Positions 51,798 through 61,106 of a DNA stretch of 64,000 nt are shown piece by piece. Source of the DNA: Flavobacterium sp. W4I14 (GTDB lineage Bacteria > Bacteroidota > Bacteroidia > Sphingobacteriales > Sphingobacteriaceae); assembly GCA_030817875.1 (NCBI GenBank), contig JAUSZU010000001.1, positions 5,704,001 through 5,768,000 of the forward strand, read 5' to 3'. The notes below the pieces were generated by a model that was not told the DNA's origin, did not search any database, and saw only the letters and a list, made by a program, of their open reading frames with translations. Made by a program: the position numbers and the translations under genes. How positions within the stretch are numbered: position 1 is the stretch's first letter; every line of letters begins with the position of its first letter.

Positions 51798-51828
51798 TTT
51801 CAAAACCCCGCCAATAAATCTAAATTTG
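51798..51828 (+). promoter_or_regulatory. Promoter of the M61 peptidase gene (TTTC-N19-TAAATTTG)
   Basis: TTTC at 51798-51801 (one mismatch from TTTG) and a perfect TAAATTTG at 51821-51828 with 19-bp spacing. It lies 24 nt before ATG 51853 and inside the longer open frame, which supports the later start. The wider gap 51478-51852 holds no other feature. Confidence 0.65.
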
Positions 51829-51852
51829 CAACAAAACACAGTCAATATCAAT

Positions 51853-53682
51853 ATGTTTAACAAAAAATCAATTTTAAGTTTAGTTTTACTACTAACGTGT
51901 ATTATGGCAGCGAAGGCGCAGGTAAAAATAGGCTTTGAGGTTTCTTTTAAAGAACCACAGGCACACTATGCTGAAGTTAAGATGAATATTTCTGGCTTGG
52001 CAAAAGATTATGTAGATGTAAAAATGCCTGTTTGGACACCAGGTTCTTATTTGGTGCGTGAGTTTGAAAAAAGTGTAGAAGAATTTAAGGCTACTGCAGC
52101 AGGCAAAGCCGTAAAAGTTGAAAAAGTAAGGAAAAACACCTGGAGAATTTTCTCCGCCAAGGCTGGTGATATCCAGATCAATTACCGTGTTTACGCATTC
52201 GAAATCTCAGTGCGTACGCCTTTTATCGACGAATCTCATGCATTCTTGTCTCCAACAGGGATTTTTATGCACCCTGATGGCATGATCAAATCGCCAAGTA
52301 CTGTAAAAATTATTCCTTTTAATACCTGGAGTAAAGTTTCTACTGGTTTAACGCCTGTTGCCGGAGCGCAATTCACCTATAAAGCCACCGATTTTGATAT
52401 TCTTTACGATAGCCCTATTGAAGTAGGTAATCAGGATATTTTCGAATTCACAGCTTCTGGTGCTCGCCACGAAGTAGCCATGTACGGTGGTGGTAATTAC
52501 GATAAAGAAAAACTAAAAGTAGATATGGCTAAAATTGTAGAAAAAGAAACTGCAGTTTATGGCGAAAACCCTAATAAATATTACCTCTTCATTGTTCATA
52601 ATTTCTTAAAAGGTGGGGGAGGTTTAGAGCATTTAAACTCTACCACTTTAGGCGCTACAAGAAACGCTTACAATACTGCAGAAGGTTATAAAGGCTTTTT
52701 AGGCCTGGTTGCACACGAATATCACCACCTTTGGAATGTTAAGCGCTTACGTCCGGTAGCATTAGGCCCTTTTGATTATGACAATGAAAACTACACGACA
52801 AATCTTTGGGTAGCAGAAGGATTTACTTCGTATTACGAAAATAAATATTTACACAGAGCAGGTTTTACTGATGTAAACGAATTTTTGAAAGATCTGGCTG
52901 GCGGCGTGGCTACGGTATTAAATACCCCTGGTGCTAAATATCAGTCAGCTGCTTCATCTAGTTATGATGCGTGGATTATTGGCTACCGCCCGAATGAAAA
53001 TTCAAAAAACAATTCCATCTCTTACTATAATAAAGGAGAAGTGATCGGTATTTTGATGGATCTCGAAATCATCAACGCCACCAAAGGTGCTAAAAGTTTA
53101 GATGATGTAATGAAGGCCATGTATTTGCAATGCAAAACCTTAAAACGTGGTTATACCGATGCAGAATTTAAAGCAATGGTAGAAAAGATATCAGGAATCA
53201 GCTTTACTAACTTTTGGGCAAAGTATGTTAATGGTGTAGATGATGTAGACTATGTAAAATATTTCGCATACGCAGGTGTTGATGTATCTACAGAAAATGC
53301 GACTCCTGGTAAACCGGTTAGTGGTGCAGCAGTTCAATTGGCTACTAAAGGTTTAGAAGTAACTTCGGTTACCAGAAACTCAGCAGCTTGGGTAAGTGGT
53401 TTAAATGTTAACGATGTAATTGTATTGATTGATGGGGCATCATTGAGCGATGCGCTGAAAAATGTGAAATTAAAAGAACCGAAATTTTCATTAGATATTT
53501 TACCTGCCATTATGGATAAAAAAATTGGCGATCAGCTAACGGTTAAAGTAATCCGCGATGGGCTTGAAAAAGAAATTTCTTTAAGCTTGAAAGAAAATCC
53601 AAGTGTACGCTTAAAAGCAACCGTAAACGAAAATGCAACGCCAGCTCAAAAAGCAGTGTTAAAAAAATGGACAGGAATTTAA
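51853..53682 (+). CDS. M61 family peptidase with PDZ domain
   Basis: Start chosen at ATG 51853 (MFNKKSILSLVLLLTCIMAAKAQ, a clean signal peptide), because the frame open from 51709 includes the promoter and would place the signal 48 residues inside. 609 residues. N-terminal beta domain (VKMPVWTPGSYLVREFEKSV), a thermolysin-like domain with zinc motif HEYHH (His288; LVAHEYHHLWNVKRLRP) and the downstream glutamate ligand in LWVAEGFTSYYENKYLH, then a C-terminal PDZ domain (VTRNSAAWVSGLNVNDVIVL). M61 enzymes (glycyl aminopeptidase type) cleave N-terminal Gly/Ala from peptides. Exported, so probably periplasmic. Confidence 0.93.
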   Translation: MFNKKSILSLVLLLTCIMAAKAQVKIGFEVSFKEPQAHYAEVKMNISGLAKDYVDVKMPVWTPGSYLVREFEKSVEEFKATAAGKAVKVEKVRKNTWRIFSAKAGDIQINYRVYAFEISVRTPFIDESHAFLSPTGIFMHPDGMIKSPSTVKIIPFNTWSKVSTGLTPVAGAQFTYKATDFDILYDSPIEVGNQDIFEFTASGARHEVAMYGGGNYDKEKLKVDMAKIVEKETAVYGENPNKYYLFIVHNFLKGGGGLEHLNSTTLGATRNAYNTAEGYKGFLGLVAHEYHHLWNVKRLRPVALGPFDYDNENYTTNLWVAEGFTSYYENKYLHRAGFTDVNEFLKDLAGGVATVLNTPGAKYQSAASSSYDAWIIGYRPNENSKNNSISYYNKGEVIGILMDLEIINATKGAKSLDDVMKAMYLQCKTLKRGYTDAEFKAMVEKISGISFTNFWAKYVNGVDDVDYVKYFAYAGVDVSTENATPGKPVSGAAVQLATKGLEVTSVTRNSAAWVSGLNVNDVIVLIDGASLSDALKNVKLKEPKFSLDILPAIMDKKIGDQLTVKVIRDGLEKEISLSLKENPSVRLKATVNENATPAQKAVLKKWTGI

Positions 53683-53733
53683 GTCTAGAGTCTTAAGTCA
53701 TCAGTCTTGAGTCCATCACTCGAAAAATTAAAA

Positions 53734-53770
53734 AATCCCGTAAGATTAATTTCTTTTACGGGATTTTTTT
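53734..53770 (+). terminator. Rho-independent terminator after the M61 peptidase gene
   Basis: AATCCCGTAA (53734-53743) pairs with TTACGGGATT (53756-53765), followed by a T run. A near-identical hairpin recurs at 54279-54315. Confidence 0.9.
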
Positions 53771-53803
53771 ATTTCAGATATTTGTTTAGTTACAAACCAG
53801 CAT

Positions 53804-54241
53804 ATGATAAAACATTTAGGATTTATATTATGTCTTTTAAGCTTTTCTTTTTTAAAGGATAAGCAAGGATTCGCGCAACAAACTTCTTGTAAGAGCTATT
53901 ACGATAAAGAATTACACCAATTTGTGTATACAGAAGTTGATGAAATGCCCGAATTTCCTGGAGGAATGGCTAAATTTTATAAGTTTATCACTAACGTGCC
54001 ACTAAAAGGAACAGATAAAGAGCCCTTGCAATCAACTGTTTTTCCAACTTTTGTAATCGATGCTTCTGGCCATGTAAAAAACGTAGGCATTTACCAGAAA
54101 GTGGCTAAAGATTATACGCAATTGGATCGTAACATGATAAAATTATTAAAGGCCTGTCCGAAATGGGAACCCGCAAAGTGTAACCATAAAAAAGTAGCAA
54201 TGAGCTATCGGACACGGGTTACCTTGTGTTATACTAATTAA
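53804..54241 (+). CDS. Exported TonB C-terminal-like domain protein
   Basis: 145 residues with a signal peptide (to KQGFAQ near 25). The body starts VYTEVDEMPEFPGGMAKFYK, the Bacteroidota TonB-C opening, and continues with FPTFVIDASGHVKNVGIYQK and LLKACPKWEPAKCNHKKVAM, matching the alpha/beta fold of TonB C-terminal domains (strand-helix-strand after a P-x-W-x-P-like turn). No membrane anchor to energise it, so it is not a full TonB protein. Such exported solo domains are common in the phylum. Flanked by two nearly identical terminators. Confidence 0.82.
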   Translation: MIKHLGFILCLLSFSFLKDKQGFAQQTSCKSYYDKELHQFVYTEVDEMPEFPGGMAKFYKFITNVPLKGTDKEPLQSTVFPTFVIDASGHVKNVGIYQKVAKDYTQLDRNMIKLLKACPKWEPAKCNHKKVAMSYRTRVTLCYTN

Positions 54242-54278
54242 AATATTAAATCATAAATAGAACCTGATTATATAAAAA

Positions 54279-54315
54279 AATCCCATAAGATTTATTTCTT
54301 ACGGGATTTTTTTTA
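54279..54315 (+). terminator. Rho-independent terminator after the TonB-C-like gene
   Basis: AATCCC/GGGATT (54279-54284 with 54303-54308) and TAAG/CTTA arms with one central mismatch, followed by a long T run. Resembles the terminator at 53734-53770 closely, including loop sequence (AGATTTATTTCTT versus AGATTAATTTCTT). Confidence 0.85.
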
Positions 54316-54386
54316 TGCCTTTATACTTTTGCTTAGGCTTTAGTCTTTGGACTTTCAGCTTTGGTCTTTTAGCGCCATGCGCTTGC

Positions 54387-54851
54387 CTAGAAGGTATATC
54401 TAAAGCCTAAACCGAATCTTCCAGCGTTAAAATCGCTATCGTTGTCGCCAATGTAAAGTCTTGGTCTCCAGTCTAAAGCTAGTGCCAATGGTGCGCCAGA
54501 GAATTTATAATCTAAACCAACCATCGGAACAAGGTAAAAACTAGAACCACCATCATACAATTGAATCGACGGACCACCACCTAAATACCAGTCTAAGCCT
54601 TTTGCACCAGGGATAGATGAATTGTATTGAAGAAATCCCTGGATAATAGTAGAGTTTCCACCAAATAAAACTTCACCTTGAAGAGCGGCTTTAGGGCTAA
54701 AGTGATGCCTAACTGAAGGACCAACCAATGTAGCACCATCACCAAAGTCAATACCTAAACCTAGTCCGGTTTTATAGTTTTGAGCTTTAACGTTTGTTGT
54801 AGTAAGGGCAAACAATGCAATGCATCCTAAAATTGTAAATAACTTTTTCAT
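54387..54851 (-). CDS. Small outer-membrane beta-barrel protein
   Basis: 154 residues with a signal peptide (ALTTTNVKAQ). The mature part alternates short hydrophobic strands and Gly/Asp turns (YKTGLGLGIDFGDGATLVGP, FYLVPMVGLDYKFSGAPLAL) and ends in FGLGFRYTF, the aromatic end expected for barrel insertion. A Bacteroidota small porin-like or OmpX-like barrel. No ligand or partner known. Its coding strand runs against the TonB-C-like gene. Confidence 0.82.
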   Translation of the reverse strand: MKKLFTILGCIALFALTTTNVKAQNYKTGLGLGIDFGDGATLVGPSVRHHFSPKAALQGEVLFGGNSTIIQGFLQYNSSIPGAKGLDWYLGGGPSIQLYDGGSSFYLVPMVGLDYKFSGAPLALALDWRPRLYIGDNDSDFNAGRFGLGFRYTF

Positions 54852-55061
54852 AATTTAAATGTTTTGTAAATAATTATCAGCCTAACAACTTTAATGCCGT
54901 TTCTGTTTTTTTGGTAAAAATCCATAAGGATAAAAAACAATGCTTGCATAGTAATTTTGTAATCACTAAGTTTATTTAAATTTTTTTATGAAAAGTAAAT
55001 ACAGCGTTTTATTAACTACGAGGTATTATTTTCATTAAAAAGGCATATAGATGTTAATCTT

Positions 55062-55069
55062 TATGTTTG
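55062..55069 (+). promoter_or_regulatory. Putative -7 promoter element (TATGTTTG)
   Basis: Exact TAnnTTTG match 34 nt before the ATG of the acyl-CoA ligase gene. No clear -33 box. Confidence 0.45.
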
Positions 55070-55103
55070 ATTTTTTAACTTAACCAAATAATAAACAATT
55101 CAT

Positions 55104-56879
55104 ATGGCGGCAGAAATTAAACTGGTTTTTGATCTTTTGAAATATAGCCTCGAAAATCCAAAGCAAGAGTTCATCAGCGGAAAAATTAACGGAAAATGGA
55201 TAAATTATAGTACAGCCGATTTTTGTACTGCCGTAGATGACCTAAGCCGCGGATTAATTAAACTAGGAATAGGCAAAGGGGGCAGGGTCGCTGTAATGTC
55301 GCATAACCGACCTGAATGGAATATTGCCGATTTTGCAGCCAACCAGATCGGTGCCTACCAGATTCCCTTATATCCAACCCTGGCCGAGCACGATATCCAG
55401 TTTATCTTAAAAGATGCAGAAATCGCCATTATTTTTGTAGCCGACGAAGATTTGTATAAAAAAATTAAACCTTGTGCCGATGCAATTAACCCAGCCATTA
55501 AGATTTATAGTTTTAATGAAATTACAGAAACCGAAAACTGGAATAAATTAATTGAATTGGGCAAAGCGAGTACAGATATTGATTTGGAAGAATATCGTGC
55601 TAATGTTGCACCCGAAGATGTATTAACCCTAATTTATACATCTGGCACTACAGGTACGCCAAAAGGTGTAATGCTAACGCATCATAACTTGGTTGCAAAT
55701 TTTGTTAACTCGGCCGTGGTGATACCTGAAGGCGTTAAAAAAGGGTTAAGCTTTTTGCCGCTTTCGCACATTTTCGAGCGGATGATCATTTATTTATATC
55801 TGTTTAATTATACAGGAGTTTATTATGCCGAAAGCATGGAAACTATTGTAGCCGATATTCAGCATGTAAAACCCAATGTGTTCTCTACCGTTCCAAGGCT
55901 TCTCGAAAAAGTGTATGATAAGATAATGGAGAAGGGGAAAGCGTTAACGGGAATTAAAAAAGGAATTTTCTTCTGGTCGGTAGCTTTGGCCGAAAAATAT
56001 ACAATTGATGCAGGTGCCTGGTATAACTTCAAGCTAGGGATTGCCCGTAAACTGGTTTTTAAAAAATGGCAGGAAGCTTTAGGTGGCGAAATTGTAGTGA
56101 TTGTATCGGGCGGAGCAGCGCTAAATCCGCGTTTGGCCAGAATTTTCTGGGCCGCTGGTATGCCTGTTTTTGAAGGATACGGACTAACCGAAACTTCACC
56201 TGTAATTACGGTTAATCATTTCGGCGGAACTATGTTCGGCACTGTTGGTGAAGTAATTAAAGGTGTGGAAGTTAAAATTGCACCAGATGGCGAAGTTTTA
56301 ACCAGAGGGCATCAGGTAATGAAAGGTTATTACAACCGACCTGATTTAACCGATGAGGCGGTAGATAAAGAGGGATGGTTCCATACCGGAGATATTGGAG
56401 AACTGGTTGATGGTCGCTTTTTAAAAATTACCGACCGTAAAAAAGAAATGTTTAAAACAGCAGGCGGTAAATATGTTGCCCCGCAAATGCTGGAGAATAA
56501 GTATAAAGAATCAATTTTTATCGAACAGATTATGGTTTTGGGCGAAAATAGAAAATTCCCTTCTGCACTGATTGTTCCAAATTTTGAAACCTTAAAAACC
56601 TGGGCGGGAAGAAAAGGTATTACTTTTACCTCTAACGAAGAGATTATTAAAAACGAACAGGTGCTTACTAAATATAACGAGGTTATCGAAGCGGCAAATG
56701 TAGGCTTTGGTAAATGGGAGCAGGTAAAAAGGTTTGCCCTATTACCTAAAGAGTGGAGCATAGATGGTGGTGAGCTTACCCCGAAATTAAGTTTGAAAAG
56801 AAAAGTAATTACCGAGAAAAATAATGAGGTAATCGAAAAAATATATAAAGATGCAGAAAACTATAAAGCCCCTCAATAA
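55104..56879 (+). CDS. Long-chain fatty acid-CoA ligase (AMP-binding)
   Basis: 591 residues. AMP-binding signature LTLIYTSGTTGTPKGVMLTH around residues 172-191, VVIVSGGAALNPRLARIFWA, GYGLTETSPVITVN and the late motif GWFHTGDIGELVDGRFLKIT with KITDRKKEMFKTAGGKYVAP. This matches the FAA1/FadD15-type long-chain ligases of Bacteroidota. It activates fatty acids with ATP and CoA for lipid synthesis or degradation, probably at the inner face of the inner membrane. Its last 29 bp overlap the start of the gamma-glutamyltransferase gene. Confidence 0.95.
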   Translation: MAAEIKLVFDLLKYSLENPKQEFISGKINGKWINYSTADFCTAVDDLSRGLIKLGIGKGGRVAVMSHNRPEWNIADFAANQIGAYQIPLYPTLAEHDIQFILKDAEIAIIFVADEDLYKKIKPCADAINPAIKIYSFNEITETENWNKLIELGKASTDIDLEEYRANVAPEDVLTLIYTSGTTGTPKGVMLTHHNLVANFVNSAVVIPEGVKKGLSFLPLSHIFERMIIYLYLFNYTGVYYAESMETIVADIQHVKPNVFSTVPRLLEKVYDKIMEKGKALTGIKKGIFFWSVALAEKYTIDAGAWYNFKLGIARKLVFKKWQEALGGEIVVIVSGGAALNPRLARIFWAAGMPVFEGYGLTETSPVITVNHFGGTMFGTVGEVIKGVEVKIAPDGEVLTRGHQVMKGYYNRPDLTDEAVDKEGWFHTGDIGELVDGRFLKITDRKKEMFKTAGGKYVAPQMLENKYKESIFIEQIMVLGENRKFPSALIVPNFETLKTWAGRKGITFTSNEEIIKNEQVLTKYNEVIEAANVGFGKWEQVKRFALLPKEWSIDGGELTPKLSLKRKVITEKNNEVIEKIYKDAENYKAPQ

Positions 56880-58572
56880 CATTAAAAAATCGTTAATATA
56901 CCTAAGTGTTGTGCTGTTATTGGCTGGTTGTGTAACCGGACAATTGGGTAAAAACAACAGCGGTGAATATAAAAATGGGATGGTGGTTTCTGCCCATCCA
57001 GAAGCTTCGCAAGTAGGAATAGATATTTTAAAAAAGGGTGGGAATGCGGTTGATGCAGCTGTTGCTGTTCAGTTTGCACTTGCTGTGGTTTATCCAAATG
57101 CTGGGAATATTGGTGGGGGCGGTTTTATGGTGTACCGCGGTGCAAACGGCCAAATAAATGCTTTAGATTTTAGAGAAAAAGCAGCTGCGGCAGCCAGTAG
57201 AGATATGTATCTCGATTCGGCCGGGAATCCAATTGTAGATAAAAGTTTATACGGACATTTAGCCGCTGGCGTACCAGGATCAGTAGATGGTATGGTAGAG
57301 GCACACAGAAAATATGGCAAGCTTTCTTGGGCACAGGTATTGCAGCCGGCAATAAATTTGGCGCAAGATGGTTTCAAAATTACCAAGCGGCAGGCAAGCG
57401 AATTAAATGGTTTGCATAGAAAGTTCATGGATTTTAATCCCGACGGAACGGCTTTCGTAAATTTAGAAAGTACCTGGCAGGAAAATGATCTTCTGGTTCA
57501 AAAAGAGCTTGGCAATACGCTAAAGCTGATCCAGGAAAAAGGTAGGGTTGGTTTTTATGAAGGCGCTGTGGCCGATTCGCTTGTAGCGGAAATGCAGCGA
57601 GGCAAAGGACTTATTACAAAAGAAGATTTAAAAAATTATCACGCTACCTGGCGTAAACCCATAACGGGCAATTATAGAGGCTATAAGGTTATTACCATGC
57701 CACCAACTTCGAGTGGAGGTATTGCCCTGATTCAATTGCTGCAAAGTGTAGAAAATTTTCCATTAAAAAAGTGGGGGCATAATGCAGATTCTACAGTTCA
57801 GGTAATTGTAGAAGCCGAAAGAAGAGTGTACGCCGATCGGGCAACACATTTAGGTGATCCTGATTTTTACGCTGTTCCACAACAACAAATGTTGAGCACC
57901 GATTATAATAAAACACGCATGTCAAACTTTAATTGGGCAGCAGCAACACCAAGTAGCGCTGTTTTAGCCGGCGAAATAAAAGGAGCAGAACACGAAGAAA
58001 CCACACATTTCTCCATTGTAGACCGGGATGGAAATGCCGTTTCGATTACCACTACCTTAAATGGTTCTTACGGATCGTTAGTTGCTGTAAAAGGAGCTGG
58101 CTTTCTGTTGAATAACGAAATGGACGACTTTTCTGTTAAACCCGGCGCACCGAATATGTACGGTTTAGTTGGTGGCGAAGCTAACGCAATTGCACCCAAT
58201 AAACGAATGTTAAGCTCTATGACACCGAGTATTGTAGAGAAAGATGGGAAATTATTTATGGTGGTGGGTACTCCGGGTGGTTCAACCATTATAACATCCG
58301 TATTTCAAACCATTATAAATGTAATCGATTTTGACATGTCGATGCAGTCGGCTGTCGCTGCTAAGAAATTTCATCACCAATGGTTACCGGATGAAGTGTA
58401 TATAGAAAAAGATGCAGTCGATAGCTTATCAATAGAAAAATTAAAAGCAAAAGGCTATAAAATTGTGCCTAGAGGTCCAATTGGCAGGGTTGATGCCATC
58501 TTAAAAACTAAATGGGGTAATTATCAGGGCGGTGCCGACCCAAGGGGAGATGATAAAGCCATTGGCTGGTAG
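56851..58572 (+). CDS. ggt: Gamma-glutamyltransferase lipoprotein
   Basis: 573 residues. Lipoprotein signal ending VVLLLAGC, then GxMVVSAHPEASQVGIDIL and GNAVDAAVAVQFALAVVYPN. The autocatalytic processing and nucleophile Thr is about residue 385 in HEETTHFSIVDRDG, followed by LLNNEMDDFS and the SSMTPSIVEKDG oxyanion region. GGT is made as a proenzyme cleaved at this Thr, and transfers or hydrolyses gamma-glutamyl groups such as those of glutathione. Being lipidated it would sit at the periplasmic face of a membrane. ATG lies within the end of the ligase gene (29-bp overlap), so coupled translation is likely. Confidence 0.95.
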   Translation: MQKTIKPLNNIKKSLIYLSVVLLLAGCVTGQLGKNNSGEYKNGMVVSAHPEASQVGIDILKKGGNAVDAAVAVQFALAVVYPNAGNIGGGGFMVYRGANGQINALDFREKAAAAASRDMYLDSAGNPIVDKSLYGHLAAGVPGSVDGMVEAHRKYGKLSWAQVLQPAINLAQDGFKITKRQASELNGLHRKFMDFNPDGTAFVNLESTWQENDLLVQKELGNTLKLIQEKGRVGFYEGAVADSLVAEMQRGKGLITKEDLKNYHATWRKPITGNYRGYKVITMPPTSSGGIALIQLLQSVENFPLKKWGHNADSTVQVIVEAERRVYADRATHLGDPDFYAVPQQQMLSTDYNKTRMSNFNWAAATPSSAVLAGEIKGAEHEETTHFSIVDRDGNAVSITTTLNGSYGSLVAVKGAGFLLNNEMDDFSVKPGAPNMYGLVGGEANAIAPNKRMLSSMTPSIVEKDGKLFMVVGTPGGSTIITSVFQTIINVIDFDMSMQSAVAAKKFHHQWLPDEVYIEKDAVDSLSIEKLKAKGYKIVPRGPIGRVDAILKTKWGNYQGGADPRGDDKAIGW

Positions 58573-58653
58573 CAATTTCTCAATCTATTTTTTATCTTAG
58601 CGGTATTCAATATTTTGGAATTCAGTTAGTTGTATGGTTTAAAGTTTAAAGAG

Positions 58654-60990
58654 ATGAAGAAGCGCATATTTAATCATGCCCGAAATTACCCAGATTTACC
58701 CCAGGTAGATTCGGCTATCTCTTTTGGCCCTTTTATTAAATACCTGCAGCGAAAAATTAAAGAAGAACGGACCGTAAAATCTATTCTTTATAGCAATGCT
58801 TTAAAAGAATTTAAAAAACAGGGAATTGATGAACAGGTTATTGCTATCGAAGATATTTATCAGCACGAATTACTGTTGGAGCATATGTATGCCTGTCTTT
58901 CGCCTACACTTTTAACAGAAGACCATCAGGCATGGGGGCTCTGTGCGCCCATGCAGCCCATTACTTTTTATGGAACAGAGCTGATGTACGAATTACTCGA
59001 ACATGAAGAGAAAGATCAAAACAGTTTTGTCGGTTCAAAAACGCTTGAGCAACATCAGCGCGATCGCCTGCATTTTATTTACTCCTTCATCCTTAACGAA
59101 CTATATGCGTTCCACGCACCCTTAAAAGAAAAATACTATTCAGGCATCAATGCTGATACTGGTTTGCCAGGTTACTTCCATATCGGTGTAAATACCGGTT
59201 TTATCGAAGTTAAGGCTAAGCGGCCATTGCCCGATCTTAGCTACCGCGAGTTACAACTATATTTGAGTGAAGAATCTGGATTGGAAAAGCTACAACAGGC
59301 GCTACCGTTAACACTTTTTGAACTTAGAGGTATTTCGGTGCTTACCATTACTGATGTTACCGCCAAACAGGCCGTAGAAAATATTAAAAGTGTAAGGTTG
59401 AGCCGCGTGCCAGGCAGCGAGGGTGTTGCTTATGGCGAGGTGATACAATCACTTAAAGTGCTGGTGCAAAATGCCAATATCCAATTCGATCTTTTTCCTT
59501 TCGTAAGGGTAAACAACAAAATGGTTTATGGGTATGTAAAAGGAGGAAGTGGCCTGTTATTTTCAGTATGGGGTGAAGAAACTTTAAGTCCTGAAGCTTT
59601 TCGGCAGATTGCAGAAGGTTATGCTGCAAATCCGAATTCCTTTTACTCGCCCGATATCTGGGCCGAAAGCAAAGAGATGTTTCCCTGGCTAGATAGGTTT
59701 AGGGAATTGAATGTAAAATCGATGGCGCTCATACCTGTATTTCATAACCAGATTTTGGTTGGCGTATTAGGGATGCACACATGGGTTGGAGAAACTTTCG
59801 ATGAAAAGAAAATTACTTTATTGGAGCACGTCTTAGCACCTATTGCTCAACTTTTACAAGTCTATATCGATGAGTTTAATCTCGAGATTGAAAATATCAT
59901 CAAAGAAAAATATACCTCTATCCAGCCTGCCGTACAGTGGAAGTTTAATGAAGCAGCCTGGCACCACCTTTACAATAAAAAAAGGAATTTGCCACAGCGT
60001 AATGAGGACATTAGTTTTGCAGATGTTTACCCTTTTTATGGCGCAATAGATATTAGAAATTCTACTACTGAACGTAATGTAGCAAGCAAGGCCGATCTGA
60101 GCCTGCACCTGAGTCTGTTTCGTGAAACGCTGGAAGAGCTGTGCAAAACTTATAGCGATGCTTTGCTGGTAGAAATTATCTTTAACTGCAATAAATGGAG
60201 TGATATTTTACAGGGCGATGAACTGAATACAACTGATGAAAACAGCCTCAATATTTTTCTTAAAGAAGAAACCAGCGATTACCTAAAGCTCATTTCCCAA
60301 TCGCATCCTAATACCCAGAAAGTAATCGGTAAATATCTTGATCGCATTTCGATGCCTCATGGCGAGGTGTATAAACACCGTCAGGCGCTGGAAACATCTA
60401 TGCAGCTGATCAATACAGCCATTAACAATTATTTTGAAAGTGAACGCGAAAAACTGCAAGATTCTTACCCCTGTTATTTTGAAAAATTCAGAACAGATGG
60501 TGTTGAATACGACATTTATATCGGGCAGTCTATTGCACCAGATCGAATTTTTAATCACTTCCATCTTAAAAATCTACGGTTATGGCAACTATCATCAATG
60601 GCTGAGATTGCCAAAATGGTTCAGCAACTACAGCCCGATTTGGCCGTTAAACTGGCCACTACGCAACTTATCTTTATTCACAACCATCCAATAGACATTA
60701 GCTTCAGGATAGATGAGCGAAAGTTCGATGTAGAAGGCGCTTACAATATCAGGTATCAGATGATCAAAAAAAGAATTGATAAGATACTCATTCGCAATTC
60801 GCAGGAGCGCCTTACCCAGCCCGATAAGCTGGCATTGATCTATTTCAATAAAAGAGATATTGACGATTACCTGCCATTTGTGAAATATCTGCAGGAAACT
60901 GGTGTATTGAAACCCGAAACCGAAGATCTTGATCTGGAAGATTTACAGGGACTAAGTGGATTAAAGGCATTGCGCTTAACTATTTTTTAA
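58654..60990 (+). CDS. GAF domain-containing protein
   Basis: Start taken at ATG 58654 (MKKRIFNHARNYPDLPQ). The frame extends to a TTG at 58630 only. About 778 residues without signal peptide. The recognisable part is a GAF domain near residues 320-400 (MALIPVFHNQILVGVLGMHT, FDEKKITLLEHVLAPIAQLL), followed by a segment with PFYGAIDIRNSTTERNVAS. The rest has long alpha-helical stretches and no catalytic motif that I can name. A cytoplasmic sensor-like protein found in Bacteroidota. The 3' end is duplicated in decayed form at 62856-63080. Confidence 0.82.
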   Translation: MKKRIFNHARNYPDLPQVDSAISFGPFIKYLQRKIKEERTVKSILYSNALKEFKKQGIDEQVIAIEDIYQHELLLEHMYACLSPTLLTEDHQAWGLCAPMQPITFYGTELMYELLEHEEKDQNSFVGSKTLEQHQRDRLHFIYSFILNELYAFHAPLKEKYYSGINADTGLPGYFHIGVNTGFIEVKAKRPLPDLSYRELQLYLSEESGLEKLQQALPLTLFELRGISVLTITDVTAKQAVENIKSVRLSRVPGSEGVAYGEVIQSLKVLVQNANIQFDLFPFVRVNNKMVYGYVKGGSGLLFSVWGEETLSPEAFRQIAEGYAANPNSFYSPDIWAESKEMFPWLDRFRELNVKSMALIPVFHNQILVGVLGMHTWVGETFDEKKITLLEHVLAPIAQLLQVYIDEFNLEIENIIKEKYTSIQPAVQWKFNEAAWHHLYNKKRNLPQRNEDISFADVYPFYGAIDIRNSTTERNVASKADLSLHLSLFRETLEELCKTYSDALLVEIIFNCNKWSDILQGDELNTTDENSLNIFLKEETSDYLKLISQSHPNTQKVIGKYLDRISMPHGEVYKHRQALETSMQLINTAINNYFESEREKLQDSYPCYFEKFRTDGVEYDIYIGQSIAPDRIFNHFHLKNLRLWQLSSMAEIAKMVQQLQPDLAVKLATTQLIFIHNHPIDISFRIDERKFDVEGAYNIRYQMIKKRIDKILIRNSQERLTQPDKLALIYFNKRDIDDYLPFVKYLQETGVLKPETEDLDLEDLQGLSGLKALRLTIF

Positions 60991-61106
60991 ACATTTAATC
61001 GGATTTCCTTAGTCTAATATCTTCAATAAGTTACACAGGCACCCTGCTGCAAATACTTAGCGGTTTAGCTATATTGCGTTAGCTAATCAAACATGCCCCA
61101 ATCGCT

